Positions 1 through 6,618 are shown, numbered from the stretch's first letter. The stretch: 7,292 nt of DNA from Chloroflexi bacterium RBG_13_46_14 (GCA_001796415.1 MGML01000165.1:1-7292), one strand, 5' to 3'. Program-made: numbers and translations. The notes: generated from the letters alone by a model not told the origin.

Positions 1-533
1 GGTACATACGACTGAACGGCGAATATAATGGAAAATACGAGTCCTATGAAAGATGCTATGATAGTAAACCATGTGAAACCGAACCAGGAAGGTCTGCGGT
101 ACACACTTCCGGCAAATGCCCACATCCCGATAAGGAAAGAAATACAGGAGGTAATGATAACTGCATTATGCGCGATACCTTCAGGGTTAAGCGGAACTCC
201 TTCACCGCCAGGTATATCCTGGTAAAATCCTGCTAGTACCATGCATAATCCGTAAATCATGAACGCTACCCAGGCTATATGAGCCCTGACACCATGCCGT
301 AAATGGATGTATAAAGCATAGGAGAAACCAATAACCAGGATGCCGTAGGCAATGAATCCGATTGTCATCAATTCCGGACTTGCGCTGCCCTGTTCACTCA
401 GTTTGCTAATGGTATCGTGTATATGGTTGTATCCAGGTGTACCGGCTGCAGCCACAAAGATGAGTGTGATCATGAGTGGTGGGGCGATAATCCCGCCTAA
501 CGCGAGAATTCGGGTTATAGTATTTCGACGCAT
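1..533 (-). CDS. DUF998-family multi-pass membrane protein, 3' end outside the window
   Basis: I translated the open reverse frame by hand: ATG at 533, then 177 complete codons without a stop to the window edge. The product is very hydrophobic, with about five likely membrane segments near residues 9-30, 56-76, 86-103, 122-143 and 152-173. After the first comes a loop with GTPGYNHIHDTISKLSEQGS, and later a loop with QDIPGGEGVPLNPEGIAHN. The PGY...DTISKL pattern, followed by a long helix starting MTIGFIAYG, matches what I know of DUF998 (PF06197). These are membrane proteins of roughly 200 residues and unknown function, so only a short C-terminal tail is probably missing. An in-frame TAA lies upstream and no other good start is visible; the next ATG, codon 21, sits inside the first membrane segment. 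No Shine-Dalgarno precedes the ATG. The gene follows hdrB by 50 bp but has no evident role in the redox system. Family assignment is moderately sure; function is unknown. Confidence 0.75.
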   Translation of the reverse strand, partial: MRRNTITRILALGGIIAPPLMITLIFVAAAGTPGYNHIHDTISKLSEQGSASPELMTIGFIAYGILVIGFSYALYIHLRHGVRAHIAWVAFMIYGLCMVLAGFYQDIPGGEGVPLNPEGIAHNAVIITSCISFLIGMWAFAGSVYRRPSWFGFTWFTIIASFIGLVFSIIFAVQSYV

Positions 534-538
534 GGTTA

Positions 539-568
539 ATAATAGAAGTATCTTATCATAGGTGTCAA
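539..568 (-). promoter_or_regulatory. Candidate sigma70-type promoter for the DUF998 gene (leaderless)
   Basis: Read on the minus strand, a perfect TTGACA lies at 568-563, followed by an 18-base spacer and TATTAT at 544-539 (five of six matches to TATAAT). Counting from this -10 box puts the predicted transcription start at about 532-533, which is the A of the ATG of the downstream gene. That gene has no Shine-Dalgarno, so the arrangement would give a leaderless transcript. The boxes lie in the only real intergenic gap of the window, between hdrB and the DUF998 gene. The gap is short and AT-rich, so chance is a real alternative. Confidence 0.45.
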
Positions 569-583
569 TGAGCGATTATTTTC

Positions 584-1438
584 TTAGATAAGGTGATGAG
601 ATTTCAGTAATTTCTTTGGTGAAATGATGTGCTTCCCCCACCACTTGCCGGTACCGGGAAGACCCATCGCCAGACCCATCAGTTCTGTGAAGTAGAATAC
701 CGGTATCGCATCACTCGACAGCTTCTGTCTGCCGTCCACGTTCATATCGCAGAGAGGACAGGCAGCTACGATTGCATCCGCTCCGACATCCTTCGCCATC
801 TTGACCAGATCTTGTACCAGGTCGATGACTATTTCCCGTTTCGTCAATGCCAGACTTGCGCCGCAGCATTCTACTTTTCCTGACCAGTCGCGTACGTCGG
901 CACCGAGCACAGAAAGCAGATTATCCATCGACTGGGGATTTTCCGGATCGTCAAACCCAACGATGTCTGGCGGTCGAACCAGGACACACCCGTAATATGA
1001 TACCAGTTTCAATCCGGTGAGAGGTTTTACGATCTTTTCTTTTATGGCATCGAGCCCGACATCATTCACTATTATGTCGAGTACATGCTTCACGTCATAC
1101 CGGCCTTCATAAGGCATATCGATAGCATCCACCATATTGGATTTGACATCCGGATCTTCCAGAGCGGAGTGACGTGTGTGCTTGAGCCGCAAATAGCAGG
1201 CGGGACAGGCCGCGGCGATATCCAGTCCCTGTTTTTCCGCAAGAGCCAGGTTCCTGCCCACTATGGCATGGTTCAGAGCCATATTGGTACTGTGCCCGGA
1301 GGAAGCGCCGCAGCAATTCCAGTCGTGCAGTTCCTCAAGCTCGATACCCAGCGCCTTTGAAACCGCAAGCGTTGAAAGATCGAATTCTTTGGCCAACTGC
1401 GATTCAAGGCTGCAACCCGGATAATATGCGTACTTCAA
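584..1438 (-). CDS. hdrB: HdrB-type heterodisulfide reductase subunit B (two CCG domains)
   Basis: The 284-residue product has the usual HdrB length. It carries two complete cysteine-rich CCG motifs: C9, C42-C43, C78, C81 (PGC...WNCCGAS...CPAC) and C151, C191-C192, C227, C230 (YYGC...VECCGAS...CPLC). The C-terminal stretch PVFYFTELMGLAMGL is also typical. In characterised HdrB these motifs bind two non-cubane [4Fe-4S] clusters that cleave or form a disulfide such as CoM-S-S-CoB. Outside methanogens the substrate is usually unknown. All ten ligand cysteines are present, so a working active site is expected. The protein should be soluble and bind HdrC, whose gene ends 12 bp upstream. The start is TTG at 1438, chosen because a run of six G sits five bases before it and no ATG or GTG is available nearby. 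It is the last gene of the Hdr block; no clear terminator follows. Confidence 0.93.
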   Translation of the reverse strand: MKYAYYPGCSLESQLAKEFDLSTLAVSKALGIELEELHDWNCCGASSGHSTNMALNHAIVGRNLALAEKQGLDIAAACPACYLRLKHTRHSALEDPDVKSNMVDAIDMPYEGRYDVKHVLDIIVNDVGLDAIKEKIVKPLTGLKLVSYYGCVLVRPPDIVGFDDPENPQSMDNLLSVLGADVRDWSGKVECCGASLALTKREIVIDLVQDLVKMAKDVGADAIVAACPLCDMNVDGRQKLSSDAIPVFYFTELMGLAMGLPGTGKWWGKHIISPKKLLKSHHLI

Positions 1439-1443
1439 TGTAT

Positions 1444-1449
1444 CCCCCC
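1444..1449 (-). promoter_or_regulatory. Ribosome binding site deciding the TTG start of hdrB
   Basis: On the minus strand the gap between the hdrC stop (1451-1453) and hdrB contains GGGGGG, then the spacer ATACA, then TTG. A five-base spacer is normal for a Shine-Dalgarno. The G-run pairs imperfectly with the CCUCC of 16S rRNA but is the only purine-rich stretch here. It supports the rare TTG as the genuine start. Confidence 0.6.
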
Positions 1450-1450
1450 G

Positions 1451-2017
1451 TTAATCCTGCTTCGTCTTCTCGTATATCCTGCGAATCTGATTCAATCCTT
1501 TTATCCTGCCCGGAAGGAACGACAGCTTGTTTCTCAGAATCATCTTAATACCCAGCCCCAGGTCGCCAAAATCCAGTGTCTTCAACACCTGGTAAACGAT
1601 AAGGCCCAGTTCATACTGTTTGCCGAATATCTTTATCGGGTACAAAAAATCCTGGTGGAATTTCGGTATTATCTTATTCTTACCGGTTACCTTTTCCCGG
1701 ATAGCTGTTTCTTTCAACGTATCCATCAACTTTGGTATATCTATTTCGTTGGGACACCTGGTAACGCAGGTCTCGCAGGCGCAACATATCCATATCGCTT
1801 CACAGGTAAGAACCTGTTGCTTTAGACCGAGCTGAACCATCCTGACAATCTGGTCAGGTTTGATATCCATGTATCTGGCTACCGGGCATCCAAGAGTACA
1901 GGTGAAGCACTGGTAGCACCGATCCAGCGGAAAATTACCGATCTCTTTTACCTGTTGAGCAAACCCGGCGTCGACAGGCTGAATCCCTGTGGAATCTTTA
2001 ATCCTGACGCTACTCGT
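1451..2017 (-). CDS. hdrC: HdrC-type heterodisulfide reductase subunit C, apparent ACG start
   Basis: The product is an HdrC-like protein of about 188 residues with two [4Fe-4S] ferredoxin motifs. With ACG as codon 1 these are C34-C37-C40-C44 (CYQCFTCTLGCP) and C78-C81-C84-C88 (CCACETCVTRCP), with an extra C79 inside the second. The segment MDIKPDQIVRMVQLGLKQQVL between them is a family hallmark. HdrC carries electrons between HdrA and HdrB. The frame is open upstream to an ATG at 2155, but using it would add 46 residues of composition unlike HdrC and overlap the upstream gene by 146 bases. Between there and the first cluster no ATG, GTG or TTG occurs. The best-placed codon is ACG at 2017, six bases after AGGAGG, giving an N-terminus reading (M)SSVRIKDSTGIQ and an 8-base overlap with the preceding stop codon. 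The next in-frame ATG lies behind the first cluster motif and would destroy it. The identity is sure; the start is not. Confidence 0.88.
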   Translation of the reverse strand, partial: TSSVRIKDSTGIQPVDAGFAQQVKEIGNFPLDRCYQCFTCTLGCPVARYMDIKPDQIVRMVQLGLKQQVLTCEAIWICCACETCVTRCPNEIDIPKLMDTLKETAIREKVTGKNKIIPKFHQDFLYPIKIFGKQYELGLIVYQVLKTLDFGDLGLGIKMILRNKLSFLPGRIKGLNQIRRIYEKTKQD

Positions 2018-3137
2018 AGCCGACCTCCTGTAATTCGTCTTCCCTGAAGGTTGATAACGGCATTTCTTCTTCCAGACTCCTGCCAGGGACGTACTCGAAC
2101 ACTTCCTGAACCTTGTCGCCGACCATCCGGAATATACTGAATACCGGTACTTCATTGGGACATGCTTCCTGACATAAGCCGCAGCCGACGCACGAGCTTG
2201 CCATGTGATTCAACCTGGTAAGGTGAAAAAGCAGGGTATCGGTAGGCATTCTCAGAGCGTCTTTTTTCTCTGCCCAGTCCAGGTACTTATCGGCGCCGAA
2301 TTCGAAAGTAGGCGAATCGAACAGGCATTCGCGGCAGTAACAGATCGGACAGGCATCGCGGCAGTTATGACAGTTCACGCATTTAGCGAATATCGTCGGG
2401 AGCTTTTCTTCTCCAGTTACTTTCTCTCTGGTTTTACCATACAATTCGTCTTTCCTGGCGGTTCTTTCCGCGGCAAGTTTTTTAATAGCCGCCTGGCGTG
2501 TTTGATTATCGTTGCCTTCCTGGAGTTCCATAGCTTCAAGAATTTTTTCACCCTGTTCGGAGGCTGCCTGTATCAGTACCGCTTTATCGGTATCCATTCC
2601 GACAAGTCCGATAACAATATCCGCATTCATGGGATAGAAATACTCGCATACCTGACAGGCTTCTCTAAGTAACTCGTCCTCTTTTCCGTCTTTTATGTTA
2701 CCAAGCACGATCTCTGTCGGAGATTTTCCTTCTTCAGCCAGATTGCTGTAATCGTTGATCGAGTATGTTCCGTAGCAGTCTATACCGATTATCAGAAGAT
2801 TATCGAGTGTTACCTGTTTTAATTTGGCCAGTTCGATGACCGCCCTTAACTCGCATGACCGTAAGACAACCGCGATCTTCCTCTGGCTCGACCCGGTCCT
2901 GGTGATCGACGATACTATACGGGCTGAATTTACCGGCAGTACCGGCGCGAGAGGATTGGCTGAATTAAGTTTTTCCGGATTACTGACAAGTGTCTGGACT
3001 ACGTTATTCCCCGAAGGCAGTTCAACCGGGACTAAGATTGCATTTACCAGTTCTTTCTCAAGCAGTCCTTTTAAAAATCCTCTTATTACCTCCAGCATTC
3101 CATCTTTGCTTGTATCTAAAATAGCGTTACGCACCAT
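2010..3137 (-). CDS. FrhB/FdhB-like iron-sulfur protein (F420 hydrogenase/formate dehydrogenase beta family)
   Basis: The 375-residue protein has an N-terminal part resembling the FrhB/FdhB beta-subunit fold, with RSCELRAVIELAKL (92-105) and NLLIIGIDCYGTY (113-125) as the recognisable stretch. A charged helical region follows (about 183-245). The C-terminal part has a cysteine-packed motif, CVNCHNCRDACPICYCREC (253-271), and a standard ferredoxin motif, C316-C319-C322-C326. Relatives bind FAD and exchange electrons with F420 or another soluble carrier, or couple to formate dehydrogenase or hydrogenase. Here the clusters follow the FrhB-like part. By inference it feeds or drains the Hdr complex through MvhD; the partner (F420, NAD(P), ferredoxin or a dehydrogenase) cannot be read from sequence. 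It starts 10 bp after mvhD. AGGAGG lies only two bases before ATG 3137 but five before the next codon, GTG at 3134, so translation may really begin one codon later. The C-terminus (STFREDELQEVGYE) looks complete. Confidence 0.78.
   Translation of the reverse strand: MVRNAILDTSKDGMLEVIRGFLKGLLEKELVNAILVPVELPSGNNVVQTLVSNPEKLNSANPLAPVLPVNSARIVSSITRTGSSQRKIAVVLRSCELRAVIELAKLKQVTLDNLLIIGIDCYGTYSINDYSNLAEEGKSPTEIVLGNIKDGKEDELLREACQVCEYFYPMNADIVIGLVGMDTDKAVLIQAASEQGEKILEAMELQEGNDNQTRQAAIKKLAAERTARKDELYGKTREKVTGEEKLPTIFAKCVNCHNCRDACPICYCRECLFDSPTFEFGADKYLDWAEKKDALRMPTDTLLFHLTRLNHMASSCVGCGLCQEACPNEVPVFSIFRMVGDKVQEVFEYVPGRSLEEEMPLSTFREDELQEVGYE
2024..2029 (-). promoter_or_regulatory. Strong Shine-Dalgarno of hdrC inside the end of the upstream gene
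   Basis: AGGAGG on the minus strand lies within the last codons of the FdhB-like gene (CAG GAG GTC). The spacer TCGGCT, six bases, leads to ACG at 2017-2015. The upstream gene terminates at TAG, 2012-2010, so the start and stop overlap as ACGAGTAG. This is the geometry of translational coupling, but with ACG where ATG is expected. Confidence 0.6.
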
Positions 3138-3139
3138 AT

Positions 3140-3145
3140 CCTCCT
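3140..3145 (-). promoter_or_regulatory. Shine-Dalgarno of the FdhB-like gene, ambiguous between ATG and GTG
   Basis: The minus strand reads TAG (mvhD stop), ACAGGAGG, AT, ATG, GTG. The spacer is two bases to ATG 3137 and five to GTG 3134. The second is closer to the usual optimum, so the true first codon may be the GTG; the protein differs by one residue. Confidence 0.6.
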
Positions 3146-3147
3146 GT

Positions 3148-3573
3148 CTAGACCGTCCACTGTTTTTTCAGAGGATTAGGACCTTTCTTTTCCATTTCCT
3201 CGGTTATTTCTTTCATCGTCTCGGCGAACTTAACGCCTTCCGAAGCGCTTATCCATCTCAACCAGACTCTCTCTTCATCGAGACCTAACGCATTCAGTAT
3301 GGTCTTAAGCGCTTTAATTCTACGCCTTGTTTTATAATTACCGGAGACATAATGACAGTCACCCGGAGCGCATCCGCCGACGATTACGGCATCGGCTCCG
3401 CTGAGTAATGCCCTGAGAATATAGACTGGGTCAACCGACCCGCTGCACATTGTCCTTATAGCCCGGACATTTGCCGGATACTGCATTCGACTCGTACCGG
3501 CAAGGTCAGCTGCAGTCGATGTACACCAGTTGCAGAAAAATCCTACTATAACCGGATCGAATTTATCACTCAT
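3148..3573 (-). CDS. mvhD: MvhD-type [2Fe-2S] electron-transfer subunit
   Basis: The 141-residue product matches the small MvhD/hydrogenase delta-subunit family (FlpD-like) in length and motifs: C14-x2-C17 in GFFCNWCTSTAADLAG, C43 in RTMCSG, and GGCAPGDCHY with C68 and C73. In methanogen MvhADG-HdrABC this subunit bridges hydrogenase or formate dehydrogenase to HdrA through one [2Fe-2S] cluster. All five family cysteines are kept, and there is no in-frame TGA suggesting selenocysteine. It sits directly after the HdrA fusion (15 bp) and before the FrhB/FdhB-like gene, which suggests it links these two. The start ATG at 3573 has GGGAG seven bases upstream. There is no hydrogenase gene beside it, so its name reflects the family and not a role in hydrogen oxidation. 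The C-terminal tail (about 115-141) is charged and Lys/Glu-rich. Confidence 0.93.
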   Translation of the reverse strand: MSDKFDPVIVGFFCNWCTSTAADLAGTSRMQYPANVRAIRTMCSGSVDPVYILRALLSGADAVIVGGCAPGDCHYVSGNYKTRRRIKALKTILNALGLDEERVWLRWISASEGVKFAETMKEITEEMEKKGPNPLKKQWTV

Positions 3574-3588
3574 TATAAGTCTCCCTGT

Positions 3589-6500
3589 CTATATTCCCGC
3601 GTCAATCATCGAGAAAACCTGTTTATCAGTAAACTGTCTCAGCTTGGTAGCGCCGCTCGGACATACCGCGGCGCAGGCGCCGCATCCCTGGCATAACGCT
3701 TCTCTAACAATGACGATACCTTTCATGATATCTTTTATCCTTGCTCCGTAAGGACAGGCCGGTACACATATCTCACAGCCGGTGCACCACCTGGGATTAA
3801 CCTCTGCCACAATAGGCGAAGGCTGAAGCTGTCCTCGACCAAGCAGAGTTACCGCTCTTTGTGCGGCAGCCTGGGCTTCAGCTATACTCTCGCCTATGTT
3901 CCTGGGATATAACGCCAACCCGCAGGCGTAGATACCTTCATGGGTAAAATCTACTGGTCGGAACTTGACTTCCGCTTCCTTGAAGAAGCCATCATCTGTC
4001 AGTTCCAGATCAAGCATTGCAGCCAGTCCGGCATTACTTTCCTGTGGTAATATTGCCGGACTCAATACCACTGAATCGGCTTCCAGAGTTATGGTGTCTC
4101 CCAGAGCAGGCTCTTCGAACTCAACTGTCAGTTTACCTGATTCGTTTTTCACCCGGGGTTCTCTGCCTTCGTCATACCTGATAAATATTACTCCGGCTTC
4201 CCTGGCTTTCGTGTAATATTCTTCGATAAAGCCGTAACTCATCATATCGCGATAAAGAACGTATACCTGGCAATCCGGATTTCGTTCCTTTATCTCCATT
4301 GAGTTCTTGATAGCCTGGCTGCAGCAGATACGACTGCAATACGGTCTCTCTGCATTCCGTGATCCGACACACTGTATCATTACCACGGATTCCATATTTT
4401 CAACGTTCAGGTCTCCGAAAGAAAGTTTCTCTTCAAGTTCAGATTGGGTGATAACACTATCACTTTCGTTATACGAATACTCTGCAGGTTTGTATTCGCT
4501 ACCTCCGGAGGCTATTATCACCGAACCGACCTGGAGAGGGATATCTTCTTCATCCTTTAGTATCGTTACGTCGAAATTTCCGGCATATCCGGAAAATTCT
4601 TTTATTTCCGAATTCAGGTACACGTTAATAAAAGAATTTTCTTCAACGCTTTTAACAGTATCAAACAGTAATTTCTGAGGGTCTTCACCGGATAGAGTGG
4701 TTTGAACATGCTGAAGATTACCACCCAGCTTGTCTGACTTCTCGACAAGGTGAACTTCATATCCCTGTTCGGCAATAGACAGAGCAACCATCATCCCGCT
4801 CAGTCCTCCACCTAGTACAAGAGCTCCTCCTTGAACCGAACTCGACTGAAGTGCGGTATTCTGTTGCAGTCTTGCTCTTTCGGCAGCCATCGCAATGAGT
4901 TTCTCAGCTTTTATCGTGGCTGCTTCCGGTTCATCTCTATGCACCCAGGCGACGCCTTCTCTAAGATTAATAAACTGGGTAAAAACATGTTTCAGTCCGG
5001 CATCTCTAAGCGACTGGTTTACCTGTCCTCCAATGATCGATGTAGAGCAAGCAGCTATTACAAGTCTGCCAGCCTTCGCCTGCTTTACTTCATCAGCCAG
5101 TTCGGCAAAGCCGCCTTTCCGGCATAAAAAGTCGGACTTCGATGCATATACCACGCCGGGCAGTGCTTTGCCGTACTCTAGAATCCGGTCTATATCGATG
5201 ACAGAACCGATTTCATTTCCGCAGCTGCATATTATGATTGCAGTACCTGTTTCTTCGTCTGTTTCTTCTTCAATTTTCTCAACTGTGTTATCAAGATTTC
5301 GTGGCAATGATAGTAGTGTCATTACCCGGTTTGCCGCCGCTCCAGCCTCAACCAGCGTATCGGCGATGTCTTTCGGCGCCGAAGCCGAACCGCATACATA
5401 GATGCCTTCTTTACCTGTTTCGACGGGCGAAAATTCCTTACTCTCGCAGAATCCCCACTGGTTTGTTGCCAGACCCAGCGTGTTGCTTAACTCTGCGAAT
5501 CCCGGCGGCGGCACCTGCCCGACCGAGAGAACGATCATCTCAAAACTGTAATCCGTTATGTTACCATCTTCATTCTTCGCAGACAGCAGAATATTATCCG
5601 TCAGGAAATCGCGTTTGATAGCCGGCACCCTGGTCCTTACGAACTTGATACCGTATTTATCTCTGGCTTCCAGGAAGTATTTGTAGTTTCCTTTTCCGAA
5701 AGCGCGGATATCCATGTAAAAAATGGTGATATCTATAGCAGGATTTGCTTCCTTCGCCAGGACAGCCTCTTTTATGGCATACATGCAGCATGCCGATGAG
5801 CAGTAATTGTATTCGATCTCACGCGAGCCGACACACTGCAGAAACGCGAGTGATGAAGGCATTTTACCATCGGATGTTCTCCGCAGAATCCCCCTTGTCG
5901 GGCCTGAAGGGCTTAACATCCGCTCCATCTCTATGCTTGTCAGCACATTCGGAAAACGCTGGTACCCGTATTCGGTTGTCAGTTTCGCATTAAACTCCTC
6001 GAAACCGGTCGATAGCACAACCGCCCCAACCTTTATCTCCAGGTTCTCTTCCTGCGCATCAAGATCTATCGCGCCGTTCGGACATTTCTCCGCACACAAA
6101 CCGCATTTCGTGCAGTTATTCCAGTCGATAAGGTAGGCATTAGAAGCTACCACGGGATTTCTGACATAGATGGCTTTTCTTTTTTCGAGTCCCTGGTTGA
6201 ACTCGCTGTCTACTTCTACGGGACAAATTTCAGCACAGAGACCGCAGCCTGAACACTGATCACGTTTTACCCCCATGGGGGTTTTCTTCAGAGTAACTGT
6301 AAAATTCCCGGCCTTGCCTTCAAGTTTTTCAACCGAAGTCTGGGGGAGAAACTCAATATTCGGATGGTTTAGTCCCCGACGAAGGCAGAATTGAACAGAC
6401 TCATTACCAACAACCAGAGGAAGCATCTGGCACATCCCGCAATGACTGTTCGGAAACCATTTGTCCATCTGCATGAGTGTGCCGCCGATATCAGGACTAA

Positions 6501-6609
6501 GGTCGCATAAATATACCTTTAAACCCGATTCAGCTAAGTCAAGAGACGCTTTGACACCACCGACACCAGCGCCTATAACAAGGGCCGATTGTTCTTTACC
6601 ATCCACCAT
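3589..6609 (-). CDS. hdrA: Two-module HdrA-type flavin/iron-sulfur fusion protein (1006 aa)
   Basis: This protein joins two HdrA-like flavoprotein modules. Module 1 (about 1-435): FAD motif GAGVGG at 13-18, FPNSHCGMCQMLP with C57/C60, an inserted two-cluster ferredoxin (C119-C129 and C166-C176), LQCVGSRE with C259 and YCSSACC with C270/C274/C275, ending in EGIYVCGSASAPKDIADT. Linker (about 455-580): the domain normally found at the HdrA N-terminus, with C461, C463, C496 and C521, and NLREGVAWVH. Module 2 (about 595-925): FAD motif GGGLSG at 600-605, IQCVGSR and YCSRICC (C747, C758, C762, C763), but no inserted ferredoxin. The C-terminus carries a two-cluster ferredoxin (C942-C952 and C973-C983). 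HdrA proteins are soluble and perform flavin-based electron bifurcation or confurcation in known Hdr complexes. Single HdrA is about 650 residues, so this is much longer. It starts 9 bp after the preceding hdrA-type gene; the Shine-Dalgarno is weak (AGAGAGAAG). Identity is sure; two bound FADs and the cluster count are inferred. Confidence 0.92.
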   Translation of the reverse strand: MVDGKEQSALVIGAGVGGVKASLDLAESGLKVYLCDLSPDIGGTLMQMDKWFPNSHCGMCQMLPLVVGNESVQFCLRRGLNHPNIEFLPQTSVEKLEGKAGNFTVTLKKTPMGVKRDQCSGCGLCAEICPVEVDSEFNQGLEKRKAIYVRNPVVASNAYLIDWNNCTKCGLCAEKCPNGAIDLDAQEENLEIKVGAVVLSTGFEEFNAKLTTEYGYQRFPNVLTSIEMERMLSPSGPTRGILRRTSDGKMPSSLAFLQCVGSREIEYNYCSSACCMYAIKEAVLAKEANPAIDITIFYMDIRAFGKGNYKYFLEARDKYGIKFVRTRVPAIKRDFLTDNILLSAKNEDGNITDYSFEMIVLSVGQVPPPGFAELSNTLGLATNQWGFCESKEFSPVETGKEGIYVCGSASAPKDIADTLVEAGAAANRVMTLLSLPRNLDNTVEKIEEETDEETGTAIIICSCGNEIGSVIDIDRILEYGKALPGVVYASKSDFLCRKGGFAELADEVKQAKAGRLVIAACSTSIIGGQVNQSLRDAGLKHVFTQFINLREGVAWVHRDEPEAATIKAEKLIAMAAERARLQQNTALQSSSVQGGALVLGGGLSGMMVALSIAEQGYEVHLVEKSDKLGGNLQHVQTTLSGEDPQKLLFDTVKSVEENSFINVYLNSEIKEFSGYAGNFDVTILKDEEDIPLQVGSVIIASGGSEYKPAEYSYNESDSVITQSELEEKLSFGDLNVENMESVVMIQCVGSRNAERPYCSRICCSQAIKNSMEIKERNPDCQVYVLYRDMMSYGFIEEYYTKAREAGVIFIRYDEGREPRVKNESGKLTVEFEEPALGDTITLEADSVVLSPAILPQESNAGLAAMLDLELTDDGFFKEAEVKFRPVDFTHEGIYACGLALYPRNIGESIAEAQAAAQRAVTLLGRGQLQPSPIVAEVNPRWCTGCEICVPACPYGARIKDIMKGIVIVREALCQGCGACAAVCPSGATKLRQFTDKQVFSMIDAGI

Positions 6610-6618
6610 CGCTTCTCT

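Noticed and set aside
1..561. Plus-strand open frames at 28-225 and 352-561
   Set aside because: Both are antisense to the DUF998-type frame, which is open along the whole stretch and gives a coherent multi-pass membrane protein.
552..592. CTTATC...GATAAG inverted repeat after hdrB as a terminator
   Set aside because: Only six AT-rich pairs with a loop of about 29 bases and no following T-run; too weak to call.
2010..2030. prfB-like programmed +1 frameshift linking the FdhB-like protein and HdrC
   Set aside because: The AGGAGG is too far from the stop (11 bases versus about 6 in prfB) and GAG-TAG is not a slippery site. Coupled reinitiation is simpler, though a fusion is not excluded.
2018..2155. 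HdrC extended to the upstream ATG at 2155
   Set aside because: The extra 46 residues are basic and Ser/Arg-rich, unlike HdrC, and lie out of frame over the conserved C-terminus of the FdhB-like protein. The strong AGGAGG at 2024-2029 argues for a later start.
2205..2672. Plus-strand open frame of 155 codons
   Set aside because: It lies wholly antisense to the FdhB-like gene, whose frame has clear cysteine motifs. The plus product shows no recognisable domain or ribosome binding site.
2824..3288. Plus-strand open frame of 154 codons spanning the mvhD/FdhB-like junction
   Set aside because: It runs antisense across two well-supported genes and their ribosome binding site, and its product resembles nothing.
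4895..5401. Longest plus-strand open frame, 168 codons
   Set aside because: Antisense to the conserved linker and module 1 of the HdrA fusion. Its Ser/Ala/Pro-rich composition is typical of a shadow frame.
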